From Ascaris suum (Eukaryota > Nematoda > Chromadorea > Rhabditida > Ascarididae): a DNA stretch of 64,000 nt. The notes below the pieces were generated by a model. That model did no database searches. It was not told where the DNA came from and saw nothing but the letters and a program-made list of their open reading frames with translations. The stretch lies in contig CM024173.1 of assembly GCA_013433145.1 (NCBI GenBank), positions 10,126,322 through 10,190,321 of the forward strand. Reading direction: 5' to 3'. Shown here one piece after another: positions 49,010-61,269 of this stretch (positions within the stretch are counted from its first letter, which is position 1; every line of letters starts with the position of its first letter). The position numbers and the translations under genes are program-made.

Positions 49010-51290
49010 ACTCGACACTAAAGTGATTCATGACCAATGGCCGGCATTCTTTCGAAAACAATATAGGGACTAATGTACCTGCAACCCTTCGAAAGTATTG
49101 ATGGATCAGAAACTTTTAGGGATTTCTTATAGATATTCAGTTTTCATTCAAACTGCTCATGGCTATCAAGGTAGAATACTTCGATACTGACTCTTTTTTG
49201 GAGCACTTCCACAAAACGTCCGTCAGACATTCGGTTCTATGCCGATGCTTGATTATCATAGCTAGAGACTGAGTCGTTGAAAATTAACAGGTGAAACACT
49301 TACAGTTATTAACAGGTTACAGAACTGACTTCAATTATTAACAGATGAAACCGCTAAACATAGCTCAGGTCTTGTGGAGAAGTGTTCCATAATTGCTGCT
49401 TTTATATTTAGCGATGAAAGTAAGAAGAAATTCGAATGGACGTGTACATATATTTCATATAAACTAAAGTGGTTATTGAGCTCTGCATGCGCTTTGGTAT
49501 TTGACTTTGAATGCAAGTTTATTAAATTCACTCGACAGAATGATTATATTTAAAGGCCATTGGATGATCTGCAGTCTATTCGGCCATCAGCCGCTTATTT
49601 GTTGTCATAGAATGGAGAATCAACGAGTATTTGTGGTGAGTGAGTTTACCTTTATTTTCTCCTCATCTTCTCCGCCACAAAATAACGAAGAGAAAGCGAA
49701 AATTTTTCATAAAATTTTTGGCGACTTTTGCTTTCAGCGGATTATTTTGAGGCTTCACCGTTGGTATATTAGTTAGACCTATATGGAGAACATATTAACT
49801 GATACACTCTATAATGATGACCGGATTATTTAGAGCCGAATGGAGGAGACTGGGTGATTTGCATTAAACAGTTTGTGCCTTCTCATTGACAGCACTATAC
49901 GAGTGATGCTATGCTTTCGTTCCCAATTTTTTTTAAACAAAAGCTCGCCGTTTGTATGATGCGTGTACATATTATAGTGTAGTAAGGGGCTCATACCATA
50001 TGATGTGTCGAATCGTATCCGTCACAGGGGCGCGAAGCTTTCCATTGCCGCCGGCGCCACCAGGGCTTTCGTGCAATGCCCTACTGGGACTCTGAGGATA
50101 TCGGAGCTCTCTGCGGCGGTTTCCGAAGGGGATGGGTGGTTGAAAAAAGTTTGGTTTTATCAGCAGAGCTTCCACACATCGTTCATGTCTTTGCGTTGTA
50201 TCGTTTTTAAATAAAACTGCGTTCGGTTGGCAGATTTTGGAAACAGTTTTACCTATACTTTATCCCTGTGAATGAGAGTACGGCCTCTGAATTCATCAGA
50301 GTAGTAGGATATAATATAGGGCCTTGTAAGAAATTTTACCAATGCTAACGTATAAAAAGTATATTATTGCATAGTTTATGAAGTTTTTCTGCGCTATAGT
50401 ATAGTATCTTATAATTCAAGAAGCTTTCGAAATTTCTGACATTGCAACGCAAATCACAGAAAGTTCTTCAAGACTGCAGCCACAAATCTTGTTGCCACAA
50501 CAGATAATCCATTTGGATATGGCATGATGTATTCGTTGTGCGCATTTTCTCTGAGAAGAATTTTACCAGAGAGGAGGGAGTTGACCAGTAGCGCTTGGTA
50601 TGGTGAGAACATATTTGATAGCGGTAGCGGTGAGATGGTTAATGAAAGTTCGTTGATGAAAGTGGATGAGTTATTTAAGCATGTTCGTTGATTAAAGCGA
50701 GATATAACTATGCTGCGTTTCGTGGTGGCCTCTTCAATCAGAAGAACACAACGAATAACCAAAGAAAAAATTCCGAGAAAAGATTTTGAAGGAGTAATAA
50801 ACGAATTAAGACGATAAAATTGAGATATACGCATCTAGCAGTAGTGATAAAGTTCCGCTTAATACTGCTTTTAATATGAGGAATTATAAATGGTGTTTTG
50901 CATTAACAAGACTACGCACATCAAGAGTATGCATGAGGTGATCAGGAAAATGGGCCAGTGGGAATCTATCATCGACAATATGCGATAATGACACATCATT
51001 CAAATGCATTGAATGATGCTCAATGAAATCTATAAAAAGTGTTGCAATCATTGCATAATCTATCTGTAAGTACAGCAAAAACCTACAAACATCAACACCC
51101 CATCTGCGCAAAGAGAGAACTAAAATTTTATATCTTTAGCAAAGCATTAAGTTATAAACATACCGGTGTTAATTGCTACTAACTTATGACACATTAATTT
51201 ACGAGGAGTTTATATGCAAATGCGTTTGCCGATCGCATTCTGCACTTTTTCATTCCCTTCTTAATGCGTAAGAAATCTCGAAAACATTTT
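49010..51290. other. Intergenic stretch with a GC-rich island
   Basis: Mostly AT-rich. 50020-50150 stands out as markedly GC-rich (GCCGCCGGCGCCACC, CTCTGCGGCGG) and is open on both strands. It resembles a dispersed repeat unit rather than local sequence. The missing first exon of the dehydrogenase must lie in or before this stretch. Confidence 0.35.
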
Positions 51291-51294
51291 TCAG

Positions 51295-54200
51295 GTGACT
51301 GGTTCGCAAAAGGGCATTGGATATGGCATCGTAAAAATATTGGCCGTCAATGTTCCAGGCGCAGTTATTTACATGACAGGTAACCAGGATTTCAAAGTAA
51401 GTTAATATGTAAAATATGGCAGTATTTTCCGAAGGAAAGAAGCAAAGATCTCGCGATTTAGGAGGCAAAAAACAGTAATGCATAATAACCTTTTTTTTAA
51501 ATTTCATTTGAGCCGCAATACAGGACGCTGATGTTCGAGTTTCCTTCGGTTGATAATTGGTCCTTGTATAGGTCATAATTAGTCCTCGTTTCAGCAGGAA
51601 TCTTTCAAAAGTGGGCCTTTTAGTGACGGTGAGCCTTTTTTTCACGACGCCTACACAGCATGCTACGTGAAATTTGCAGCCGCAATTTTCTTTCACCTGT
51701 CCACCTTGTGCGGATGATGGCAGCATATTCGAGAGGCAGAGAGAAGATTGTTTAGTTCGGTGGCTAAAATTCAAGGTATTGCAGCGACTGAACAAGAAAT
51801 CAGTGTTGAATTTCTCTGAAGCACCGAAAATGCACTTTACATTCGTACAGATCATGTAATTATCGTTTGGGTCGCTCTGTCTTCTCAGGCTAAGCAGTGG
51901 ACCCATCTGACATGTTCCGACAACCTCAGGAGAAGGAAGGCGAACGAATATTTCTCAGAGTTTTAGAGCAAGAGACAACTAAATGTGACTTTAGGAATGC
52001 CACGAAAGCTAGAAAATACAACTTCAAGAAGGTGTCATGTACCTGACATTATCGTTCCTCTGTGATATGTGTCGGTTGCCGCTATGTTTGTATTAAGCTA
52101 CAACTAGCACCGATTTGACTAAAGTGTGCTCCGCAACAGTGCTCTGACCCAATGGCGCAGTCTGCTGTGAGACACACATGAATAAGTGTGAATAATATTT
52201 CTACTTCTCATTACGATTCGAAGCCAAAACTAGCATTGATTGTCTTCATTAGAACGAAGACAAGAAGACACAGAAGTATGCCATGCATCGTGTTGGAGCG
52301 ATTATACAGACCTGCAATAATTTAGACACATCACACAGATACGTCAAGTAACGTCACACATGTCACACGCGGACCGATTACACAGACACATACTCTACAC
52401 TTCTGAGCTCATTTTGAAAGAAAAATGTGACTACTCCGAGTCATAGCGAGTAGTTTCACCGCATAAAACGCAGTGTTGTTGACCTGGTTTGTGAAGTCTA
52501 CCGACTCCAAAGTCTCACCCATGCCTTTAGAAACAATATGAGTCCTTTGCGGTATATTCAACGTCTTGCCAGTGTCTCAAGGTCTATAAGTAAGTTTCAT
52601 AATGCGGCATCATATTCCTCTTACTTCCTCATATAACTTCATAACTCTGATGCTGGGAATTCGGCAAGGAAATCCAAGATTGTGGAAGGAATGAGATCGC
52701 TTTGAGGCTCTTATAGAAGAATTTTTATATGGACGATCTGCATGTCTTTCCTGATATGCATTTGAAGAGATGGCAAAAGAGCTTGTAAGCTTAATACGAG
52801 CATAAATGATTGATAGCGGCTTAAAGGATCTCGTCCTCATTCAAAAGCCATCGCTATCAATACCAGCTAGTTTCATTTCTTATCACGGAAATTCGCACAG
52901 ACGCTCATTATGTAGAAAGAGTAAAGATGCACGTACAAGAGCCATTTCCGCCTCAACGCTCGCGCTTCTATTTAAAAACCATCATTCGAAAGCCAACATG
53001 ACAACCAGAACATGTGACAATAGGGCTGTAGATTTCGAAAAATCCAAAGCATGTTTCGATACTGGAGATCCTTTCACTTTGCGGAATATTGCAAAATTGA
53101 TCTTAAAAAAGAGCGACGCTCAGCAATAATTTTTAATGTTCTTGTTGCAGTCGTAGCCATAATTTCTATAGCATCGGGTTTCACGCTGAGTCTCCCTTTC
53201 TTGAAAGTTTTGAGTTCTTTCGAGATAAGAAAAAAAAAACCTACTTTTGGCGCCTTTTCGATATACTAGAACGCATCAACACTCTTTCGTCTTTCATTTT
53301 CACCACTGACTAGAGAAGTCTTTACATCACTCCATCAGCCGAAAAAAAAAATCGTTGACAAGTATTCAAGAAACCTGTGGTTATTATCGCTGACGATTTC
53401 AGATACGCATAATTGCATGTTACGAGATTCGCTGCGCAAATTGGATGCGGAATTGGGAAAATCGATGAAAGCAGAAGTGAGAATTCATCAACTCGACATC
53501 ACTAATCTCTTCAGCATCAATAAATTCTTCGAGCATCTGAAAGCTGAGCATGGTGGTTTCGATGTGCTAGTCAATAACGCAGGTATTAGGTTCAATGTGA
53601 GTTTCGTTTCCATCTTTTTATCGTCATAAGAATGTTTTCTTTCGTATGGAACGTGTATCGCGGAAGCTTTGTCGTCCTGCTCGTTCATATTTTCAGTTCT
53701 CACATCAACTATTCCAAGTAGATTTGTAAACCGCGAATTGCGGTACTAAGGCATGCAGGTTGCAGCAGTGAAGAATATAGCCGCAATATATTTTATGCAA
53801 AGGGTTACGAAGTAACATATTGAGGTGTCGTTTACTCCTTCCCTCCCCCACATCGAAAAATCATATCATCTCGGAACAAGCGGCCAATCCTCTCAAGCAT
53901 AATCAAATAAACAGGAAACACATTAGGCCCATGAATGGAAGACTGTTTGTTGCAGCTGGCTATGTTGCTTGATATTTGCTATAGGAATGCAAGCTAAATT
54001 TGCATAGCCATGCGATTCTAAAACAGTATCAGTAGGTGATCATTTCTTAACTTCATGAAAGTCCATATCATCAAAGGACGAGAGAATACGGGAGGCAAGC
54101 GATTTTATCTACGATTAGTATCGTCACTTTAAAGCGTCATCAAACTGTGACTTCAGAAAAAACAATGAAAATGCTTTTTAAAGAGAGGTATTTTGAATTT

Positions 54201-57200
54201 GCACTAACTTTTCCCCCTTTTTATAGAATCAGTTAGATGAGACGCTAAATCAAGCGCGGCTTACGATTGCTACGAACTATGAAGGAACAAAGCTGGTTTC
54301 ACAACAACTTTTTCCGTTGATGAGAGATGGTGGACGGTAAGCTGCGTTATCCTCATCGAACATTTTATTCGTCCATTCTGCTTACAATGAAATTTCAAAA
54401 CAGAATTGAAGGAATAAATTTGCCTAATATGATAGCACCCATCATTATCTTTCTCGCATGCTAAGATTTGAAGCAAAGTGGAATCTTATAGAAAACATTT
54501 GCATCATTCCTTTGCGAGAGAGCAGTCACGATGAATCTCGTGAAAGTGTAATTTGCAATCTCATCTCGCAGCGGTTGTAGATGAAAACAAGAGTTGGACT
54601 TAATGCATTCTAAGTTTTAACTTATCCACCCGTAAACCAGACATGCCGGAGATGTAGGGTACCACTAGGTCACACTAGCCCAAGAGAGCCTTACCCCTCC
54701 CTTCGTACTATGCGATGCTTGAGAGCAATGGCAGGCAGGTGAGAGCAGATTTGTATGTGCTCTGAACAATGATTTAACCCTATTAAAATCAAATAAAAGA
54801 AGTCATCTAATTAGGAGGTACCTTATGAGGCGAAAATGGAAAGGTGCTAGAGCCACAATCATTTGCCGCGATAAAGAATACGTGACAGGAAAGCCCATTT
54901 CTATCAGGACCTTAGCTTCTAACGATTGCTATTTCATCGTACTTTCATGCGGAACGGACAGGTGCATTAGCATAAACCATGAAAAGGTGATCCTCAAATA
55001 AAACCAAACATTCTCCAACTCTTCGGTCCCGTGGCGGAATTTTTGCGCCAGAACCCCCTTCGAAATTTCAAGGTCACAAAAACTTGCATCTGAAGCATTA
55101 GGCGCGGGAAACTCTTCTGCCCCTGATATGGAGATGATTTATCACATCACATGAGGAACTCCTCTTCTCTCTTTCCCACCTCTTCCGCCCCCCCCCCCCC
55201 CCCCCCCTCAACTCCCGAAGGCCTCGCACGTGGAGGCCTTTTCCTAACACTGATTTCGTGGTCATTTGTTTTATTTTCCATTATGCGGAAGTCACAAAAA
55301 GCTTACTACAGCACCTTATACCTCTTTATTTATTACTGGACTATTATAAGACGGATTTATGTGTAATACATCTGCAAAGATACACACAGCAGCAGAATTC
55401 CGCTCAGTAACGTACATGCTGCTGGTCTTTTTATCATTTATTAGCAACGACCCGGCGCCGCATTCAACACTTATTTCTTTTATATATTGCTTCATTAATG
55501 TTTTACTGAAACCGTAATCACCGTAAAACTTCCCATCAAAATTTTATTGGGTGAAATGATGAGAAATGCAGTAGCATCGATCTTCATATCGTCTATAGAA
55601 CGCTTAGTCCTTCAGAGTGGTCAATATAGCAAGTCGCTCGGGAATGATTCGAAGTTACGATCCACAAATCAAAGCGAAACTCAGCGACAAGGCACTAACT
55701 ATTGCAGATGTGGACGCATACGTGCAAGACTTTCTCACGTAAGTGTTCCCTACTAAAAAAAATGAAATAAAGTTATAGATATTCTGTTTTTTTTTTCACA
55801 ACAGTTACATTAAGGTGGTAAATTCTAAAATTCTTCTGAATTCCTCGTTTGGAAGTTCCATCCAAACTTTTAGAAGATTAAGTTTTTTTTTTTTTTAGCT
55901 TGATGCTCTCACAAATATATTAAAACAACCTTTTCCTAATGAAGAAGAATTTTAAGGGCATTTGAAAACAATGAATGCGCATCAAAAGGATATCCCAAGT
56001 CATCTTATCGTGTCTCGAAGACAACTCTCATCCTGTTGGCACGTATTTGGGCACGTCAACTAGCTCAACGCAGGATCGTAGTTAATGCGGTAAGTATGTG
56101 ATTTTCTTTGCATTATTTGTACAAATTGCTCATTTTTTGTAAACGCAGATATGTAATTGTTTAATTGCAGTGACGTAACAATTTTGACAACAATGAGCTC
56201 ATCGACCGAAAATAATTCAAACAGCTAGTATTATGGAGTGATTCTTGTCGTGCCTCAGTGACATTTTATAGTATGTCGACTTCATGGATAATGGCTTTTT
56301 TTTTGCTTTTCGCTGTTAAATGTATGAAATGTGGCACACTGAACTTACAATGTATATGAAAACACCTCACACAGATATGGATACCACCTCATCCGTGTCA
56401 CTCAAACCCCATATTGTGGTATTACACCCTATAAATCACAACTGCCGAAACAAGGCGGTTTTTGAAATTACAGGAGTGTAGCCTTCCTATCGCAGTGGGC
56501 TATCTGTTTAACGTTTTGGCTTCCGGCCACTAGTGGCGTTTTATTCTGAGCTTTCGACTCTAATACGCCTCAAGATTCCGCGGTTACGTACCTCAGAAAA
56601 TCCTTATCCCCTCTCCTTTTCTGATATGTCGCTAAGGCTATGCAGACCTAAAACAGCAAGAACGTTTCACGCATTGAGAGCTTCCAAAGTTCAGGCGGCG
56701 AAGTTTATAGGTTGCTCGCTTACTTCATTGTGCGTGAGTGCCACGTGTTTGGATGCGTACCTGAGTTTCCCGGCGCATGTCTGTGTATGAGCGCGCAAAT
56801 ATGTGTATGTGTGTACGCATGCAATACAAGCACTTTTCCCTCCCATTTCCTAACTGAACATGATGATTTTCAATTGCCGCATCGGCGCGTTGATCTAAAG
56901 AAATTGTGAACTAGTTCGAGATATCAGAATACATTAACTGCAGAAAAATGAAAAATGCTTCGAACACAGATATTTGATATTCTTATAAGGACATTTGAGT
57001 GTACCAGTGAATGCATGGATGCGAGTCTCTATGGTCTGATTCTGCGAAAAATTTACCACGGGACATATAAACCTCACAATTCACTCTGCGAGATTAATTG
57101 AACTTCCGGTTTGCTCACCTAACTTTTAAATAAACTTGTTCCGAGGCGACTGCAATCTTTACATGAAAACTTTTCTCAACAATCCATTGTGGTGATTCGG

Positions 57201-57724
57201 AATTGGCTTGCAGGTAGTCGTGTATGAGAGCCTATCTAGGCAGTAGAGAATCGTGCTTATGAAGCGCAGCAGCCTAAACTTTCAGCTCCGTCTGAATTTT
57301 TCCTCTCTTCAACTTACATGCTTCTGGCCGCAAAGTAGTTAGAGTTGCCAGTTTTGTTTCTATCGGCCTTAATTTCCTTCTCGGAGCTTTTCTTTTCGGC
57401 AGTCATATAGTTCAATATGAGGCAAAAGGATGAATAGTTGAATAGAAACTATGGTAGCTTTTGTCAGCGAAAGAAAAGAAATGTCTGATGTGTATGATCA
57501 TTGAACAGGCTCTATTTTTTATTACTCAACGAACTTGACGCCACAGCGGAACATTTTTTTCGCAGTGCTGTCCCGGTTATGTGAACACGGATATGTCGAG
57601 AGGCATGAATAGTCCACTGACAATCGAGCAAGGTGCCAGTACACCTGCGTACTTGGCCACCCTGCAAGGCGACGAACCGAATGGAGAATTCGTCTACCTG
57701 AAGAAAGTAGTACCTTGGTATTGA
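51295..57724 (+). CDS. Carbonyl reductase-type short-chain dehydrogenase/reductase, first exon not found
   Basis: Exons 51295-51379, 53403-53596, 54227-54336, 55616-55738, 55957-56089 and 57566-57724 (TGA) give 267 in-frame residues; all five junctions keep phase. Landmarks in order: cofactor loop VTGSQKGIGYGIV, DITN after strand 3, VNNAGIRFN, TNYEGTKLVSQQLFPLM, the catalytic Ser strand VVNIASRSGM, active site YRVSK (YxxxK), then NACCPGYVNTDMSRG. The roughly 45-residue insertion between the Ser strand and YxxxK is the mark of monomeric carbonyl reductases related to human CBR1 (277 residues). The end, GEFVYLKKVVPWY, corresponds to GQFVSEKRVEQW of CBR1. The expected activity is NADPH-dependent reduction of carbonyl compounds in the cytosol. 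Only the initiating few residues before VTG are missing; they must come from an upstream exon joined at the acceptor before 51295. Confidence 0.95.
55188..55207. repeat. Run of 20 C
   Basis: An uninterrupted cytosine run in the third intron of the dehydrogenase gene. On the other strand this is poly-G, which can form quadruplex structures and is error-prone in sequencing. Confidence 0.9.
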
Positions 57725-57738
57725 ATGCGCCGATGAGA

Positions 57739-57744
57739 AATAAA
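57739..57744 (+). terminator. AATAAA polyadenylation signal
   Basis: A canonical AATAAA begins 15 nt after the dehydrogenase stop codon, which supports that stop as the true end of the gene. Confidence 0.7.
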
Positions 57745-57749
57745 CAGAG

Positions 57750-59340
57750 ATGGATGGAAGCGCATCACATATCCACACAATAAAGGAAAGGCACCGAAAG
57801 CCTACTTGACTGTGGTTTATCTTTTTCATAAACTCATATCTCATTAATGTTCTATGAATTTTGGCAATGCCTCTGTATAACGCATTTTTCGACGATTTTA
57901 TCCTCGTCAAAGTTGTACGCAAATTGACAGCCGAAAAATCGCTTGAAAACCGTTACCCGTTAACATTTTTATTGACACTTGCTGGATAGCAATTTTCAAC
58001 GCAGAAAGAGGAGAACAGAACCAGTCTATCAAAAAAAAATTGCAGAAAATTCTTTCTACAGTTGCTGCCAACTGATATCCACTCGTTGTCGTTCCGGTGA
58101 TTTTCAACGCTCATTCTTTCATTTCAGTGGTATTTTGTGCCATAAACGATTTGAAAACATCCGTTTTTATTAAGCTTACCATAGGAAGAATTGTGAACTA
58201 GCAGGAAGTGCAATCTGGCTGAGAGTGATTGTTGCGATATGTTAGCTAGGTGACACTGGGCTTGCCGTTTCTGTAACAACTGAATGGTGCTGTGGAAGAA
58301 ATTGCGCACTCCAAATCGTTTCAAGAGCACGCGGTTTACAAGAGGTACATTTGTACTAACCATTTTATTCTAAATGCCCCTAACAACCCTTTCAATTCTC
58401 TAGATTTCGTTGAAATCAACGCTTCTGAGAATTGTGAAATCATCCTAGGTCTTCCAGTGGACATAGCGCATCTTTGAATGAGGTACTCTGCAAGTATCTT
58501 CCTTGAAAGGACCCTAGATACCACTTCTCTTTCCTTGTGTCATGTCACCCTACTCTACCAGCACGCTATCATCAACATGAAAGTTGCCCATAATGAAGCT
58601 TATTTTCCTAAGGACTTCTATGCTCAATCCAAAAAGCTCCTTACTTCTCTGGTCAGTGAACTTCTTGAATTGATTGCCCATACGCTTAAGAAAGGCTTTT
58701 GAATAAATCGCCTTTTCTTTCTATAGAAATAGTTCCCTTAATAAGAAGTTAACGTTTGACAATTCTACTCAGAACAATTCAAAGAAGATTCCACAACGTC
58801 AATGGTAGAGTCTTCATTAGCAATGTCCTTTTTTTTGTTTTCTGCGAAGCTTTCGAGTTGTTTCAGTAGCCGAAGTTCTACGTGAACTTGAATAAGAGAT
58901 ATTCGATGTTCTTTGTGCAAATGATTTCGTGATTTTTTTTTAGCAGCTCGCTTTCAAGTTGTCGATATTCCGATCACAACAATCAATGCTGAATATGTTT
59001 TTAGAGCGCAACAAGTCTCCATTCTTGCTGTTCTCATCTTCCTTGCTTTCATTCTTTGAATCGACATTGATGCAATCTAATGACTTCAGAGGAGATTAAT
59101 GTTACTTCAATCCGTTAGGCAATTCTCAAAGATACAGTTTAAAGGTTTAAAAAAGTTTGAAAAAACAGAATTGAAAATAATTTTCGTTTGAATCCGTTTG
59201 TACTTATTCTTACCGCTTGAATAAATTATATCTTGAGGTTTCAGAAATTTGGCGTTTTCATTTTGTCCAGCGATGATCTTTTCATGCATTTTTCAATCTT
59301 TTTTTTCCACTTTTCTGGAGCCGGAAGTGCTCATTTTTCA
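57750..59340. other. Stretch with weak candidate exons
   Basis: Plus strand 58944-59059, after a poly-T acceptor (TTTTTTTTTAG), reads ARFQVVDIPITTINAEYVFR and ends in a hydrophobic tail (VSILAVLIFLAFIL) before TGA. It resembles the last exon of a GPI-anchored or tail-anchored protein. Plus 58292-58702 is one frame of about 136 codons interrupted by a single TGA at 58475-58477, possibly a decayed exon. No chain found. Confidence 0.35.
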
Positions 59341-59346
59341 TAAGCA

Positions 59347-61264
59347 CTAACTAATGAACATGTTTTTAATATTAAGAAACGTTTTTTTTTTCGATGGACT
59401 TATAAACGCATGGAATTTATGGGCGGAAATTGTTGTTCCTGTTTCTTCTCGTTTTTGCCCCTTGCCCCTTGTTTCGCCTCCCCCCGCATCCTCTGCCTCC
59501 CCCTCCTCGCAGCACATACACGTAGAGACGTTTTTTGCGAAAGCAGTGAGCTGATTTCGCTGCAGCTTATTTCTTTTCAAAGTTTTATCAAGAAATTTCC
59601 ATCAACTACTGAATTATTTGATTCGGTCACCAACCGACTGTGTTCTATATTGTATGTTCTGACTTCTGTCATCATTAAAAAGTCTTTTTAATGATCAGAC
59701 TTTTTAATGATCTGATGAGTGATATTATTCGTCATTTTCGTTCCTTATTTTTCGGATTATTATTCACATACTTCAAAATGTGTATAAACGATGTTTTGTT
59801 GATGTAAGGTAATACATGGGAATTTCGCACAAAAAGCGGAAGTAAAACGTGTAATTTGCAAGTTCTAATGACCGTTATCACTATGGGAGGATGCGTGTTG
59901 CGGACTGCGGTCTTGTGTATAATTAGGAATTTTACCTGCCTTGTAATCATTTGCAATTCATTCGGCGAAACTTCGGTCAGACATCCTTGTGAGACTGAGT
60001 GTGACATTATGGTTATGTTTTCCTGCTTCACACTTTCAATGTGTCTTAACATGCGTAAAATTTTCCATGCGAATCCTTCCACCCCATTATATGTGAATAT
60101 ATCTTTTCTGCCCTCAGGATATGAATGCAGCAGTATGAAAGAACACCACAGTGACCAACTAGGGAGAGGCTTATATGATTACAAGGGAAAAACTCAAGTA
60201 TTGCAAACTTATGATGAGTTGAACACTAAGTTGAAAACTTAATCAATGAAAATTATCAAGGAAAAGTCAACAATGGCGCTAAAAAGCTTTGTCCGTACAG
60301 CACATTCTGAAAGTGAACCATAAGTAAAGAAACGTCAGCGCGAAACGAGCGTAAGGGACCGAATAAAATTATAAAATGAGCACATGCCATATGAAAATAT
60401 AATATTTTATGAAAATTCTCTAAATCACATGTCATTAAGCGGGAGACGACGTTCGTCCGTGAAAACCTTTTCGAACGACAATTGAACAAAGTAAAACTAA
60501 ATACAATGAATGCTTTCGATGAAGCCAGTTCAAAGCTGATGAAAAAAAAAAGAAGAATATATGAAACGGATAATCAATGCCGTTGTGAACAATTGCATTG
60601 ACCAGTGAAATGCCGCAATGATATTCTTCTTTTAAGGGGGTCAGCATTCCAAGCGAATTTGCTCCATGCTATAGCCCAAGTGTTTTTTTTTTAGCTTGTG
60701 ATATACCTGATCAGTTAATCACTCCTGAAGGCTTCCTAGTGGATCGACGTAAAACCTCTCAACATAACAACAGCAATGTAAGCAAATCGGCGAAGCGCAC
60801 CTTTCGACTGATTTTACCGCATCTGATAAGCACTGTGCTTTCAGCCACGTTTATCTCTCTGTTCTGCTCATCAACGAAGAAGAGAATGTGTGATTTGTTG
60901 AAGATCCCAAGAGATCTAACACGCAAATATTTTCTGCATTATTTGCTAATGAAAAGAAGTTTGAAACTGGATGCGAGTTCGATGCAAAAGTAGAGTGAAT
61001 TAGAAGAAGCCGGAAATTTGCTGAGAAGTTCTGTTTTATAGACGGGTGGAGGCAGAGCTTGGGAGGATGCGAGAGAGGTGACAAGGTACTCCGATATGAA
61101 CAGTACATTTCACGAAGGCTGTTTGCTATTTTGACCACGTTGCTTCGATTCACGGACAATTTTATTTGATCTTTTACGATCCATTCCTTGTTCCCTATGA
61201 CGATAGCTGATAAGTAGACTGTTGCATTCGTTGCACTGAGTACAAATTTGAGTTCAAAAGCCAT
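59347..61264 (-). CDS. Five-exon gene of unknown function (model)
   Basis: Exons 61090-61264 (ATG at 61262-61264), 60876-60933, 60272-60535, 59936-60158 and 59347-59559 (TAG) join in phase and give about 312 residues. Support: long open exons (58, 87, 74 and 70 codons), the acceptor CTTTTTTTTTCATCAG before 60535 and the donor CAG|GTAAAA after 59936. The product starts MAFELKFVLSATNATVYLSA, has hydrophobic patches in the third exon (CAHFIILFGPL), a mixed region (FTYNGVEGFAWKILRML) and a low-complexity acidic/Gly tail (EEGEAEDAGGGETRGK). No domain recognised. Two donors (GTTGAT, GTTGAC) are weak, so the 5' half may be wrong. Confidence 0.38.
59671..59711. repeat. Perfect 12-bp inverted repeat plus a direct copy of one arm
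   Basis: ATCATTAAAAAG at 59671-59682, one T, then its reverse complement CTTTTTAATGAT at 59684-59695. The same CTTTTTAATGAT recurs at 59700-59711. It lies in the last predicted intron of the minus-strand gene. It could fold as a tight hairpin; it may equally be a small repeat remnant. Confidence 0.85.
60695..60777 (+). CDS. Isolated candidate internal exon, plus strand
   Basis: Acceptor GTTTTTTTTTAG, 83 nt open as CDIPDQLITPEGFLVDRRK and TSQHNNSN, then donor GTAAGC. Both signals are strong. It would lie within the second intron of the minus-strand model on the opposite strand. No in-phase neighbour could be confirmed. Confidence 0.3.
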
Positions 61265-61269
61265 GGAAT

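Noticed and set aside
52806..53129. 107-codon plus-strand frame in the first recovered dehydrogenase intron
   Set aside because: Carbonyl reductases have no domain at this point, and exons 51295-51379 and 53403-53596 join in phase without it.
57512..57922. 136-codon minus-strand open frame
   Set aside because: It is the antisense shadow of the last dehydrogenase exon (57566-57724) and has no start or splice support of its own.
60120..60242. Plus-strand terminal exon candidate after CTGCCCTCAG (ECSSMKEHHSDQLGRGLYDY)
   Set aside because: A longer minus-strand open exon with a good acceptor and donor covers much of it; both cannot easily be real, and the plus piece has no partner.
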